Source: Streptomyces sp. WMMB 322 (lineage in GTDB: Bacteria > Actinomycetota > Actinomycetes > Streptomycetales > Streptomycetaceae). Taken from it: a DNA stretch of 64,000 nucleotides. Below the pieces are notes generated by a model, which was not told the origin of the DNA, did no database searches, and saw only the letters and a list, made by a program, of their open reading frames with translations. The position numbers were made by a program, and so were the translations under genes. Location: the NCBI RefSeq assembly GCF_900090145.1, contig NZ_FMHI01000020.1, positions 90,178 through 154,177 on the forward strand, read 5' to 3'. Below, piece after piece: positions 1 to 8,311 of the stretch (positions are counted from its first letter, which is position 1; every line of letters starts with the position of its first letter).

Positions 1-424
1 CACCCGCCGAAACCGCCGCCCCGGAGGTGGCCTGCCAGCGGGCCCGTGGCCCCTCACCCGGCCGGCGAGGGGAGCCTGTCGGCTTCGCCGTCTGAGTGGA
101 CGTGAACACCGCGTTGCGGCCTTGCAGTTCTCCGGCTGCCGGGCCTGTGCTGCTCGACCGCTGGAAGCAGCCCAGGCCCGGCGCCGTCGCCGCGGCTCCG
201 GCCCGATCTGCCGGTCTCCCGAGACACCGAGGCTTCCCCATACCTCTCGGTTCAGAAGATCTCTCCGGACCGCGGCGGTCCCCCCTGTGCCTGAGTATTG
301 TGGTCGGCTCGATTGGGCGTATCACTGGTACAGGCTCTGGAAGAGACGCCGGCGCACTCACGAATGTGTCTCTTGGACGGAGCACCTGGCCGAGCCGGGG
401 CGGGAAGGACAACGGGGGTCGCAG
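1..424. other. Region upstream of the SARP gene, no confident gene
   Basis: I see no convincing complete gene here. One plus-strand frame is open from the window edge to a TGA near position 100 and could be the 3' end of a gene that starts outside the window, but it is too short to recognise. The rest is the upstream region of the SARP-type regulator, with mixed codon positions and no clear repeat or terminator. Confidence 0.4.
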
Positions 425-2545
425 GTGGGCGCGAAAAACGCAGAGGACGCCGAAGGACCGTTACGGTTCACGGTGTTCGGCGCAATCGGGGCCTGGCGGG
501 GCGAGGAGCAGCTGGACTTGGGGTCTGCGCGTCAGCGAGCCGTGCTGGCAGTGCTGCTGTTGCACGCGAACCGTCCGGTGGGCCGGGAACGGTTGATCGA
601 AGCGGTGTGGGGAGCTCCCTCACCGGCGTATGCGGTCAACCAGTTGCAGAAGTACGTCTCGGCGCTGCGGCGGATCTTGGAACCCGGCCGGACGGCACGT
701 TCGCCGTCCAAGGTCCTGGTGTGGTCGGAGGGTGGATACATCCTGTGGGTCGCGAGGGACAGCCTCGATCTGTCGGTATTCGAGCACCGGGTCAGCCGGG
801 GGCGGGAAGCATTCGCCGAGGGAGATGCCCAGCAGGCGGCGACGGAGCTTGCGGACGCGCTGGCTCTGTGGAGCGGCCCGGCCTTGGAGAACGTCTCCAG
901 CGCGGTCCTGGATGTGGAGCGTGACCGGCTGGCGGAGTTGCGGACCGCCGTATTGGAAGAGCGCATCGATACGGATCTCCACCTGGGACGCCATGGCCGG
1001 CTGATCCCCGAACTGACGCAGCTCGTCGCTGAGTTCCCACTCCGCGAGCGATTTGCTTCGCTGTTGATGCTGGCCCTCTTCCGGGCCGGCCGACAGGCCG
1101 AGGCGCTGGCGGTCTACGACACGGCGCGTGGCGTGCTGGCTGAGGAGCTGGGTATCGACCCCGGTCCCGAACTGCAGCAGCGGCACCGCCAGATCCTCAC
1201 CAGCGACGCCGCGTTGACCCTTGACGGGGCCGATGCCACAGAGCATCGGGGGCAGGGGCGACATCGGGTGCCGGCCTCGTGCCGCCCCGATTCAGCTGAA
1301 GACCTGGCGTTGCGGCTGGATGACGCACGCAAGATGCAGATCAAAGCGGGGGACGAGGCGCGCACAGCCTACGCATTGGTGTTCCGGCTGCTGGGAATGG
1401 TGAACTCGCTGCAAGAAAGAGTGCAGCACCTCGAAGCCGAAAAGCGCCTGCATGCGCCGGGTCCAGAACTTCAGCAGGAACTGACCGCATCTCATGAACG
1501 GTTGGCGAAGGCCAGAAGGCAGCTCGCACAGGCACGGCGCGAGCGGGAGAGGGCTGAAGAAATCCAGTTGGCCACTCAGCGCTTGGTCGGAGAGCGGCTC
1601 CATGAACGGGAACCGGGCCCTCAGTCCCAGCTCGGAGAAGGTGACGCCGGCCACGACCGGTTCACGAGCGCGGAAGAATTCGGGCTGGCCCCGTTGTACG
1701 AAGTCGATCACCTCCTCGAAGCCTCCGAAATGCAACTCAAGGAGCAAGCGGGCCAGCTGGACGAACTGAGTGGCATGCTCGATCTCACAAGGCCGGCGGA
1801 GGAGGTCGACACCGATGACGACGTAAGAGTTGTCCGCGGAGAACTCGTGAACGGCCCTCCTGCGGGCGCTACCGCCCTGCCGGACCCACCCGAAGCCGCC
1901 GGAAGCCCTTCCGCCCGGAGTGACGGCCCGGTCGAGCGGGACGCGGGAGACGATGGGACGGCACCCGCGGCAAAGCCCCTGCAGGCCAGGAAGAGTGAAG
2001 TCTCTGGGAGACTGACGTGGCTTCCGGGAGGGCTTCTTGCTGGGGCGGCTGCCTTCTTACTGGTCTATTCGTCGACGGTCTACGAGAGCCGCAACGTGAA
2101 ACTCGACTACGATATGTCGAACCCTCCGGCCAGAATCAGCAGTTCAGCCACAGCGCTGCGCCCCCTCCTCCCTCCATCTCCGCAGTACACGCAGATGGGC
2201 AATCAGGACCTGTGGAGCGTATACACCCCCGATGAGCGGTCTCCGGCCATAACATTCGAACGTCACCTGAAGGCGAAGCTCATCCTCTCTGCACCCGAAG
2301 ACGCCGGCCCTCACTGCTCGGAACCTCTGAGCATCGGCACAGGGTGGACTCTCAGCATCAACGGCGAGACAGAGATCAAGTCAGGAACACTCTCCGCGAA
2401 CGCCGGGGACACCACGACGATCGACAGCGCTCTCCCGGCCGATCCGGAGACGATCACTCTCACTGCATCAGCAAACAGCGCATGTGAGTTCAAGCTCGAG
2501 TTCCGGAAACCTACGATCCACTACAAGGGCCTGTGGGTCTGGTGA
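425..2545 (+). CDS. SARP/BTAD-type transcriptional regulator with C-terminal membrane anchor
   Basis: This is a 706-residue regulator of the Streptomyces antibiotic regulatory protein type. Residues ~12-105 form an OmpR-like winged-helix DNA-binding domain, and ~110-260 a bacterial transcriptional activation domain (motif LAEELGIDPGPELQ). Residues ~290-400 are a charged, probably coiled-coil segment. A single hydrophobic stretch lies at ~530-550 (core GGLLAGAAAFLLVYSS) and is followed by about 155 residues rich in Ser, Thr and Asn that look like a beta domain outside the membrane. I chose the GTG at 425 because a GGGGG purine run sits 6-10 nt upstream and homology begins just after it; the frame is open further 5'. 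The membrane segment suggests that an external signal controls a membrane-tethered activator, which is inference. The target genes are unknown. Confidence 0.8.
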   Translation: MGAKNAEDAEGPLRFTVFGAIGAWRGEEQLDLGSARQRAVLAVLLLHANRPVGRERLIEAVWGAPSPAYAVNQLQKYVSALRRILEPGRTARSPSKVLVWSEGGYILWVARDSLDLSVFEHRVSRGREAFAEGDAQQAATELADALALWSGPALENVSSAVLDVERDRLAELRTAVLEERIDTDLHLGRHGRLIPELTQLVAEFPLRERFASLLMLALFRAGRQAEALAVYDTARGVLAEELGIDPGPELQQRHRQILTSDAALTLDGADATEHRGQGRHRVPASCRPDSAEDLALRLDDARKMQIKAGDEARTAYALVFRLLGMVNSLQERVQHLEAEKRLHAPGPELQQELTASHERLAKARRQLAQARRERERAEEIQLATQRLVGERLHEREPGPQSQLGEGDAGHDRFTSAEEFGLAPLYEVDHLLEASEMQLKEQAGQLDELSGMLDLTRPAEEVDTDDDVRVVRGELVNGPPAGATALPDPPEAAGSPSARSDGPVERDAGDDGTAPAAKPLQARKSEVSGRLTWLPGGLLAGAAAFLLVYSSTVYESRNVKLDYDMSNPPARISSSATALRPLLPPSPQYTQMGNQDLWSVYTPDERSPAITFERHLKAKLILSAPEDAGPHCSEPLSIGTGWTLSINGETEIKSGTLSANAGDTTTIDSALPADPETITLTASANSACEFKLEFRKPTIHYKGLWVW

Positions 2546-2695
2546 TCTGCATCACCTCCACGGCGGCCGGGAGCACGGCACCGAAGCGGCGGGCATGAGC
2601 GCTTGAACGGACCACCGTCCTGTCCAGGTCGACGCGGCCGGAAACCGGTGATCGCCCACCGAGGGCAACGCTCCGCTCCATCAGGGGCGGAAGGC

Positions 2696-2992
2696 TCAGC
2701 GCCGGTCCAGCTGCTGCTCCACGGACGCGACCTTCGAGGTGAGGCCGTCCGTCACGCCCTGCCGGATGTCGGCCTTGAGGACGAGCGAGACGCGCGGCGC
2801 CCGCGCCTCGACGGCCGCGACCGCCCTGCGCACGACGTCCATGCACTCCTCCCAGTCGCCTTCCAGCGAGGTGAACATGGCGTCGGTGCGGTTCGGCAGG
2901 CCCGATTCGCGCACGACGCGCACGGCGTCCGCCACGTAGGACCCGACGTCCTCGCCCACCCCGAGCGGCGTCACGGAGAAGGCGACGATCAC
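2696..2992 (-). CDS. MTH1187-family thiamine-binding protein
   Basis: This 98-residue protein matches the MTH1187/YkoF-like family of small alpha-beta proteins thought to bind thiamine or related ligands. The family hallmark is the N-terminal strand MIVAFSVTPLGVGEDVGSYV, followed by a helix, the segment LPNRTDAMFTSLEGDWEECM, and a C-terminal amphipathic helix. It starts at a GTG whose bases overlap the stop codon of the upstream DUF3817 gene by 4 nt (GTGA), so translation is probably coupled. Members are usually about 100 residues, so this one is full length. The physiological role in Streptomyces is not established. Confidence 0.8.
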   Translation of the reverse strand: MIVAFSVTPLGVGEDVGSYVADAVRVVRESGLPNRTDAMFTSLEGDWEECMDVVRRAVAAVEARAPRVSLVLKADIRQGVTDGLTSKVASVEQQLDRR

Positions 2993-3378
2993 GGCTTCTC
3001 CGCGTTCACGCGCCGCGAGTCCTGCTCCTTGCGGGCGCGGGCGGCGATCACGCCGGCCTCCTCCTCACGCCGCAGTGCCTTGTCGGCGAAGAAACCACCG
3101 GCAGGCAGCACGGACAGGACGAACATGAAAGCGGCCCGGCCGAGCGGCCAGCGCACGCGGTTCCAGGCGTCGGCCCAGAAGAGCACATACAGGACGAAGA
3201 GCCCGCCGTGCACGGCGCCCACCACGGGCACGGCGTTGAACTCGGTGGTCCGCTTCAGCACGGAGCACACGAGCAGCAGCAGGAACGAGATCGCCTCCGG
3301 GGTGGAGACCAGACGGAGACGGCGCAGGGCGGAGACCGACTTCGGCGGCAGGCCGGTCGGGGATTCCAGGATCGACAC
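2989..3378 (-). CDS. DUF3817 family integral membrane protein
   Basis: This 129-residue protein has three predicted membrane segments: around ISFLLLLVCSVL, VVGAVHGGLFVLYVLFWADAW, and AAFMFVLSVLPAGGFFADKAL. The spacing and the GAVHG motif are typical of the DUF3817 family. The C-terminus is charged and cytoplasmic. I chose the GTG at 3378 because GAGG lies 8 nt upstream; the frame is open back to 3423 without a better ribosome site. The stop overlaps the start of the thiamine-binding gene. The function is unknown. The gene diverges from the AIM24 cluster across a 92-nt gap. Confidence 0.78.
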   Translation of the reverse strand: MSILESPTGLPPKSVSALRRLRLVSTPEAISFLLLLVCSVLKRTTEFNAVPVVGAVHGGLFVLYVLFWADAWNRVRWPLGRAAFMFVLSVLPAGGFFADKALRREEEAGVIAARARKEQDSRRVNAEKP

Positions 3379-3458
3379 GGGAGACCTCGCTTGTTTGTGA
3401 AGTGATGCACAAGCGCTGCCCATTCTTGCAGCCTTGCCCGGCCTCGCCCAGCCCAGGG

Positions 3459-3464
3459 TAGGTT
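3459..3464 (+). promoter_or_regulatory. Putative -10 element for a leaderless AIM24 transcript
   Basis: TAGGTT fits the actinobacterial TANNNT -10 consensus and lies 6 nt before the GTG at 3471. The transcript would then start at or next to the start codon. No Shine-Dalgarno sequence precedes this GTG, which agrees with leaderless translation. Confidence 0.45.
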
Positions 3465-3470
3465 TCGTGT

Positions 3471-4109
3471 GTGGCTCAGTTCCGACTTCACAGTCCGCAT
3501 GTGCTCGCCGTCTCGATGACCGGCGACGCCGTGAAAGCGAAGAACGGTTCCATGGTCGCCTACGACGGCGAGATGGCGTTCAAGAAGATGTCAGGCGGCG
3601 GCGAAGGCCTGCGGGGAATGGTGACCCGTCGGCTGACCGGCGAGCAGATGACGGTCATGGAGGTGAAGGGGCACGGCACGTGCTACTTCGCCGACCGCGC
3701 CAGCGAGATCAACCTCGTCCAGCTCAACGGCGAGACGCTGCACGTCGAAGCGAGCAACCTGCTCTGCACCGACTCGGGCCTGCGCACGGGCACCAGCTTC
3801 ACCGGGCTGCGCGGCGCCTCCCAGGGGAACGGGCTGTTCACGACCACCGTCGAGGGCACCGGGCAGGCAGCCCTGATGTCGGACGGGCCGGCCGTGGTCC
3901 TGAGGGTCGCGCAGGGCATGCCGCTCCAGGTCGACCCGGGCGCCTACATCGCGCATCAGGGCAACCTCCAGCAGCACTTCCAGTCCGGGGTCAACTTCTG
4001 CACGTTCATGGGCGAGGGCTCGGGCGAGTCCTTCCAGATCCGGTTCGAGGGGGACGGGCTGGTCTACGTGCAGCCCAGCGAGCGCAACACGATCGGGGGC
4101 GAGGTGTGA
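3471..4109 (+). CDS. AIM24 family protein (copy 1)
   Basis: This 212-residue protein belongs to the AIM24/TRAP-like beta-sandwich family. It shows the repeated pattern of a short strand plus Gly turn (GSMVAYDGEMAFKKM, GEGLRGMVTRRLTGEQ, HGTCYFADRASEINLVQLNG) and a C-terminal segment with a GEGSGESFQIRFEGDG motif. There is no signal peptide or membrane segment, so it is probably cytoplasmic. It is the first of three consecutive family members joined by overlapping stop/start codons, implying one mRNA. The bacterial function is not known. Homologues in mitochondria are linked to inner-membrane organisation, but that should not be transferred without evidence. Confidence 0.82.
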   Translation: MAQFRLHSPHVLAVSMTGDAVKAKNGSMVAYDGEMAFKKMSGGGEGLRGMVTRRLTGEQMTVMEVKGHGTCYFADRASEINLVQLNGETLHVEASNLLCTDSGLRTGTSFTGLRGASQGNGLFTTTVEGTGQAALMSDGPAVVLRVAQGMPLQVDPGAYIAHQGNLQQHFQSGVNFCTFMGEGSGESFQIRFEGDGLVYVQPSERNTIGGEV

Positions 4110-4759
4110 TGCCGTTCCGCGAGATCAGCAGCAAGATGGTCGAGGCCCAAGTGCAGCCGGGGCAGCGGCTGTTCAGCCAGCGTGGCGCCATGATCGCCTA
4201 CAAGGGGGACGTCCGCTTCACCCCCAACATGCAGGGCGGCCAGGGGGGCGTGATGTCCATGATCGGGCGCCGTGTGGCGAACGAGGCGACACCGCTGATG
4301 ACGGTCGAGGGAAGCGGAACGGTGATGTTCGGCCACGGCGGTCACCACGTCGAGGTGATCCAACTGGACGGTGACACCCTCTGCGTCGAGGCCGACCGTC
4401 TCCTCGCCTTCGACGGCACGCTGGAGCAGGGCACGCTCTTCCTCGGCTCCGACGGCGGCGTGATGGGCATGGTGCGCGGCCAGGTCACCGGCCAGGGCCT
4501 CTTCACCACGACGCTCAAGGGCAAGGGCTCCGTCGCGGTGATGGCGCACGGCGGCGTCATCCAGCTGCCCGTCACCCCCGACCGTCCCGTGCACGTGGAC
4601 CCCCAGGCATATGTGGCGCACCACGGCGACGTGCGCAACAAGCTCTCCACGGCCCTCGGCTGGCGCGACATGGTGGGTCGCGGCTCGGGCGAGGCCTTCC
4701 AGCTCGAACTGTCAGGAAACGGCGCCGTGTTCGTTCAGGCCAGTGAGGAGAAGCTGTGA
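4109..4759 (+). CDS. AIM24 family protein (copy 2)
   Basis: This 216-residue AIM24-family paralogue starts at an ATG that overlaps the previous stop (TGATG). It shares with copy 1 the motifs GAMIAYKGDVRF, a GQGLFTTTLKGKGSVAVMAHG segment and a GRGSGEAFQLELSGNGAVFVQ end. Conservation of strand and turn positions between copies 1 and 2 indicates tandem duplication followed by divergence. The upstream frame is open into copy 1, but the ATG start matches the family N-terminus MPFREI. The protein is cytoplasmic by prediction. A hetero-oligomer with its neighbours is plausible but unproven. Confidence 0.82.
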   Translation: MPFREISSKMVEAQVQPGQRLFSQRGAMIAYKGDVRFTPNMQGGQGGVMSMIGRRVANEATPLMTVEGSGTVMFGHGGHHVEVIQLDGDTLCVEADRLLAFDGTLEQGTLFLGSDGGVMGMVRGQVTGQGLFTTTLKGKGSVAVMAHGGVIQLPVTPDRPVHVDPQAYVAHHGDVRNKLSTALGWRDMVGRGSGEAFQLELSGNGAVFVQASEEKL

Positions 4760-5541
4760 CCGCCCCGCAGATCCTGGACGTCACGACCCTGCCGTCCGAC
4801 GACAACGTGAACTCCTACACCTTCTGCGTGGAACTCAACGGCCAGTGGTTCCTCCAGAAGGGCAAGATGATCGCCTACTACGGGCAGATCGACTTCAGCG
4901 GCGTCGGCCACGGCCATCTCGACGCCCTCGTCGCGAGCAGCTTCCACTCCCCCCTGCACGCGGCCGACTGGGTCGTCGCCGAGGGCCACGGCAAGATGCT
5001 GCTCGCCGACCGCGCCTTCGACGTCAACTCCTACGACCTGGAGGACGGCAACCTCACGGTGCGCTCCGGGAACCTCCTGGCCTTCGAGCCGACGCTGTCG
5101 CTCAAGCAGTCGATCATCCCCGGGTTCCTCACGCTCATCGGGACGGGCAAGTTCGTCGCCGCGTCCAACGGTGCGGTGCACTTCGTCGAGCCGCCCGTCC
5201 GCGTCGACCCGCAGGCCCTGGTCGGCTGGGCGGACTGCCCTTCGCCGTGCCATCACTACGACCACGGCTACCTCAAGGGCGTACTGGGCGGCATCAGGGC
5301 CATGACGGGTATCGGCGGCGCCTCCGGCGAGGAGCACCAGTTCGAGTTCGTGGGTTCGGGGACCGTCCTGATCCAGTCCAGCGAGGCGCTCATGGCGGAG
5401 CAGGCGACGGGTGCGGTGCCGAACGAGGCGGGCGTCCCGGGCGGAGGCCCGCACGGCGGACAGCAAGGGGGCCAGCACGGCGGGCAGGCCCCGCAGCTCC
5501 CGGGCCAGCTCGGAAGCCTGCAGCGCAGGTTCGGGCTGTGA
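4756..5541 (+). CDS. AIM24 family protein (copy 3) with Gly/His/Gln-rich tail
   Basis: This is a 261-residue AIM24-family member. It begins with a GTG that overlaps the copy 2 stop (GTGA), so the three copies form a tightly coupled operon. Residues ~1-215 are the family domain, with a KMIAYYGQIDFSG turn and the ending EHQFEFVGSGTVLIQSSE. Residues ~218-261 are a low-complexity tail of Gly, Gln, Pro and His (GGQQGGQHGGQ), absent from copies 1 and 2. The domain has drifted more than the other two copies, suggesting a specialised role in a shared assembly. The function is unknown. Confidence 0.8.
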   Translation: MTAPQILDVTTLPSDDNVNSYTFCVELNGQWFLQKGKMIAYYGQIDFSGVGHGHLDALVASSFHSPLHAADWVVAEGHGKMLLADRAFDVNSYDLEDGNLTVRSGNLLAFEPTLSLKQSIIPGFLTLIGTGKFVAASNGAVHFVEPPVRVDPQALVGWADCPSPCHHYDHGYLKGVLGGIRAMTGIGGASGEEHQFEFVGSGTVLIQSSEALMAEQATGAVPNEAGVPGGGPHGGQQGGQHGGQAPQLPGQLGSLQRRFGL

Positions 5542-5576
5542 GTGAGGGACCAGCGCACATCTGTACGGGCGCTGGG

Positions 5577-5582
5577 TAAAGT
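5577..5582 (+). promoter_or_regulatory. Putative -10 element for a leaderless MarR transcript
   Basis: TAAAGT matches TANNNT and ends 7 nt before the ATG at 5590. No ribosome-binding site is visible for that ATG, so a leaderless mRNA is likely. This promoter also helps decide the start codon over the GTG at 5542. Confidence 0.45.
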
Positions 5583-5589
5583 CTCATGC

Positions 5590-6075
5590 ATGGACCCCGA
5601 CAACGGCACCAACGGCACCCGTTGGCTCACCGCTGACGAGCAGAGAGCGTGGCGCATCCACCTGGACGTGAACCGCCTGCTCATGTACCAGCTGGAGCGC
5701 GACCTCCAGCCGTTCGGCCTGACCATGAACGACTACGAGATCCTTGTCAACCTCTCCGAGTCCGCGGAACACCGGATGCGGATGAGTGACCTCGCGGCCT
5801 CCACTCTTCAGTCCAAGAGCCGCCTTTCGCACCAGGTCACGCGCATGGAGAAGGCGGGTCTGGTCCGCCGGGAGAACTGCGAGTCCGACAAGCGCGGACT
5901 CTTCGCCGTGCTGACCGAGGACGGCTGGGAGACGATGCGCCGCGTCGCGCCCCATCACGTCGACTCCGTACGGCGCCACTTCATCGACCGCATGTCGCCC
6001 GAGGACCTGGAGCACCTGCACGAGACGCTCCTGCCCGTGGCCGAGAAACTCCGCGCCGAACGCGGCAGGTTCTAG
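5590..6075 (+). CDS. MarR family transcriptional regulator
   Basis: This 161-residue winged-helix protein has the MarR layout: a dimerisation helix (HLDVNRLLMYQLERDL), the DNA-binding helices (MNDYEILVNLSE, MRMSDLAASTLQSKSRLSHQV), the wing with the signature RMEKAGLVRRENCESDKRG, and C-terminal dimerisation helices. Family members are normally 140-170 residues. The ATG at 5590 is preferred over a GTG at 5542 because a TANNNT hexamer lies 7 nt upstream. The target and ligand are unknown. Its TAG stop overlaps the stop of the convergent histidine kinase gene in the four bases CTAG at 6072-6075. Confidence 0.87.
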   Translation: MDPDNGTNGTRWLTADEQRAWRIHLDVNRLLMYQLERDLQPFGLTMNDYEILVNLSESAEHRMRMSDLAASTLQSKSRLSHQVTRMEKAGLVRRENCESDKRGLFAVLTEDGWETMRRVAPHHVDSVRRHFIDRMSPEDLEHLHETLLPVAEKLRAERGRF

Positions 6076-7544
6076 GGACCGTCCTTGTCCGGCCCGGCCG
6101 AGGGTCCGACGCCCTCTTCGCCGGGCGCCGCCGGGAGCCGCAGAACGAAGCGGGAGCCCTCCGTGACCGTCAGGGTTCCGCCGTGCCGCGTCGCCACATC
6201 GCGGGCGATGGCGAGGCCGAGCCCCGCGCCGCCCTCGTCGCGGCTTCGGGCGTCGTCGAGACGTACGAAACGCTCGAAGATGCGCTCCCGCTCGTCCTCC
6301 GGCACGCCCGGGCCGTCGTCGCCGACCTCCAGCTCCACCCACCGGCCGGCGGCATCCCTGCTCTCCCGCACGGACACGTCGACCAGGGAGGCCGCGTGCC
6401 GCTGCGCGTTCTGCAGCAGATTGATCACCACTCGCGCCAACTGCGCCCGCGAGCCCGTCACTTCGGTAACGGCCATCTCCCCCAGCCGTACGGGGTGCGG
6501 CCCGCGGTGCTGCGCCACCTCCTCCCGTACGAGCGCGCCCAGCGCCACCCGGGCCTTCCCCGGCCGCTCGCCGGCGTCGAGGCGGGCGAGGAGCAGGAGG
6601 TCCGTCGCGAGCTGCTGGAGCCGCACCGTGTCCTGGACCGCACCGTCCAGATCGAGCAGGTCCGGGTGCGCTGCGCCCACCTCGAGCTGGGTGCGCAGTG
6701 AGGCGATGGGGCTGCGCAGCTCGTGCGAGACGTCCGCGACGAACCGCCGCTGCCGCTCGACGGACGCCTCCAGGGCCGCGAGGGTGTCGTTCGTCGTGCG
6801 GGCCAGTCGCGCGACCTCGTCCCGTGCGTGCGGTTCGGGCACCCGGCGCGAGAGGTCGGCGCTCGCCATGATCCCGGCCATCTCGCTGCGAATGCTCTCC
6901 ACCGGCCGCAGTGCACGCCGCGTCACGAGCCAGGTGACACCGCCCACGACCAGCAGCAGCAGCGGCAGTCCGATGAGCATCGCCTGCGTGACGGAGGAGA
7001 CCGCTTCCTGCTGGTCCTTGAGCGAGGCGCCCGCGTAGACGGTGACGGGGGTTCCGTCGCGGGTGCTGCCCTGCACTCCGGCCACGGTGAAGTCCGCCTC
7101 GGCGGAACCGTCGTCGTCCGTGGGGAGCGAGAGCGTCTTCACCTCGCTGTCGCTGTCGGTCCCGCCGTCGTCGCCGTCCTCGTCGCCGTCGTCGTCGCGC
7201 TCCCCCCAGTCCCCCGCGGGCCCGGGGCGGTTGAAGTCCGCGACGGGGCCCTTGCCGCGCAGGGTCTCGCCCGCACCGAGCACCTTTCCGCGCGGGCCGA
7301 CGACCTGCACGGGCTCGTCCGCGTCGCTGTCGATCCCGTCGACGTCCTCGCCGATTGCGGACGCGTCGACGTGGGAGACCTGCGCCGCCACCTCCCGCGC
7401 CGTCGCCTCCGCCTGAAGCCGCGCGTTCCCGGCGAGTCCGTCCCGCAGCACACCCACCACCGCGATCCCTGCGGCCACCAGCGCGACCGCCACCACGAGG
7501 GTCGCGCCCAGCGCCGCACGCGTACGGACGGGCAGGCTACGCAC
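6072..7544 (-). CDS. Two-component sensor histidine kinase (OmpR-type partner)
   Basis: This 490-residue membrane kinase has a first membrane helix at ~11-33, an extracytoplasmic sensor region of about 140 residues with a very acidic stretch (DWGERDDDGDEDGDDGG), and a second membrane helix (IGLPLLLLVVGGVTWLV). A HAMP linker follows, then the HisKA phospho-acceptor box (FVADVSHELRSPIASL) and the HATPase motifs NLLQNAQRHA, DDGPGVPEDERERIFERF and GAGLGLAIARDV. The GTG at 7544 overlaps the response regulator's end, so the pair is co-translated. The acidic loop could bind metal ions or cationic compounds (inference). It converges on the MarR gene with overlapping stops. Confidence 0.88.
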   Translation of the reverse strand: MRSLPVRTRAALGATLVVAVALVAAGIAVVGVLRDGLAGNARLQAEATAREVAAQVSHVDASAIGEDVDGIDSDADEPVQVVGPRGKVLGAGETLRGKGPVADFNRPGPAGDWGERDDDGDEDGDDGGTDSDSEVKTLSLPTDDDGSAEADFTVAGVQGSTRDGTPVTVYAGASLKDQQEAVSSVTQAMLIGLPLLLLVVGGVTWLVTRRALRPVESIRSEMAGIMASADLSRRVPEPHARDEVARLARTTNDTLAALEASVERQRRFVADVSHELRSPIASLRTQLEVGAAHPDLLDLDGAVQDTVRLQQLATDLLLLARLDAGERPGKARVALGALVREEVAQHRGPHPVRLGEMAVTEVTGSRAQLARVVINLLQNAQRHAASLVDVSVRESRDAAGRWVELEVGDDGPGVPEDERERIFERFVRLDDARSRDEGGAGLGLAIARDVATRHGGTLTVTEGSRFVLRLPAAPGEEGVGPSAGPDKDGP

Positions 7545-8202
7545 CGGCGTCCACCAGCCGGTATCCCGCGCCCCGCACGGTGGCGATCCAGTCCGCCCCG
7601 ATCTTGCGGCGCAGTGCGCTGATGTACACCTCGACGATGTTCGCATCGCCTTCGTACGCGAAGTCCCAGACGTGTTCGAGGATCTCCGCCTTCGAGACGA
7701 CGTCCCCGGCCCTGACCGCCAGATGCTCCAGCACCGCGAATTCCTTCGCCGTCAGCTCCACGTCCCGCTCGCCCACGCTCACCCCGCGGGTGCCCGGGTC
7801 GACGCAGAGCGTGCCGAGCCGGAGCACGGTGCGTGCGCCGCGGGTGCGCCGTCGCAGCAGCGCCCTGACTCTCGCGAGCAGCACGACGTACGAGAAGGGC
7901 TTCGTCAGATAGTCGTCGGCCCCGGTGTCCAGGCCCTCGGCCTCGTCGTACTCGCCGTCCTTCGCGGTCAGCATCAGTACGGGCGTCTCGTCGCCGGCCG
8001 CGCGCAGGGCGGCGCAGACGCGGTACCCGTTCATGCCGGGCAGCATGATGTCCAGGACGATCAGGTCGTAGGTGCCCTCGCCGGCCCGGTGCAGCCCTTC
8101 GTCGCCGTCGTGGACGACGTCGACGGCGAACCCCTCGGCGCTCAGCCCCCGGGCGAGCGAGAGGGCGAGCCGCCGTTCGTCCTCCACGATCAGCAGGCGC
8201 AT
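7537..8202 (-). CDS. OmpR/PhoB family response regulator
   Basis: This 221-residue regulator has a receiver domain at ~1-115 (MRLLIVEDERRLA, the phosphorylated Asp in LIVLDIMLPGMNG, the Lys in DDYLTKPFSY) and an OmpR-type winged helix at ~125-218 (ELTAKEFAVLEHLAVRAGDV, NIVEVYISALRRKIG). The ATG at 8202 is chosen because GGGGAGAG lies about 8 nt upstream. An earlier in-frame ATG at 8220 has no ribosome site. It is followed immediately by its kinase and diverges from the secreted PepSY gene. The CTTCA repeats between the two genes are the obvious candidate binding site. Confidence 0.9.
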   Translation of the reverse strand: MRLLIVEDERRLALSLARGLSAEGFAVDVVHDGDEGLHRAGEGTYDLIVLDIMLPGMNGYRVCAALRAAGDETPVLMLTAKDGEYDEAEGLDTGADDYLTKPFSYVVLLARVRALLRRRTRGARTVLRLGTLCVDPGTRGVSVGERDVELTAKEFAVLEHLAVRAGDVVSKAEILEHVWDFAYEGDANIVEVYISALRRKIGADWIATVRGAGYRLVDAGA

Positions 8203-8223
8203 GGGAACACTCTCCCCCATCGA

Positions 8224-8262
8224 ACCTGAAGTGATCTTCAGGTGGCTTCAGGTTCTCTTCAG
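8224..8262. promoter_or_regulatory. CTTCA direct repeats and inverted repeat, likely response-regulator operator
   Basis: The sequence contains the perfect inverted repeat ACCTGAAG-TGAT-CTTCAGGT (8224-8243) and three direct copies of CTTCA starting at 8236, 8246 and 8257. The 10-11 nt phasing is typical of tandem OmpR-family dimers. It lies between the response regulator start (8202, minus) and the PepSY gene start (8312, plus), so it could control both. Confidence 0.55.
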
Positions 8263-8311
8263 CCGGCTTCCGCCACGGTGGATCCCACATCGCAACCGCT
8301 CGGGAGGAACC

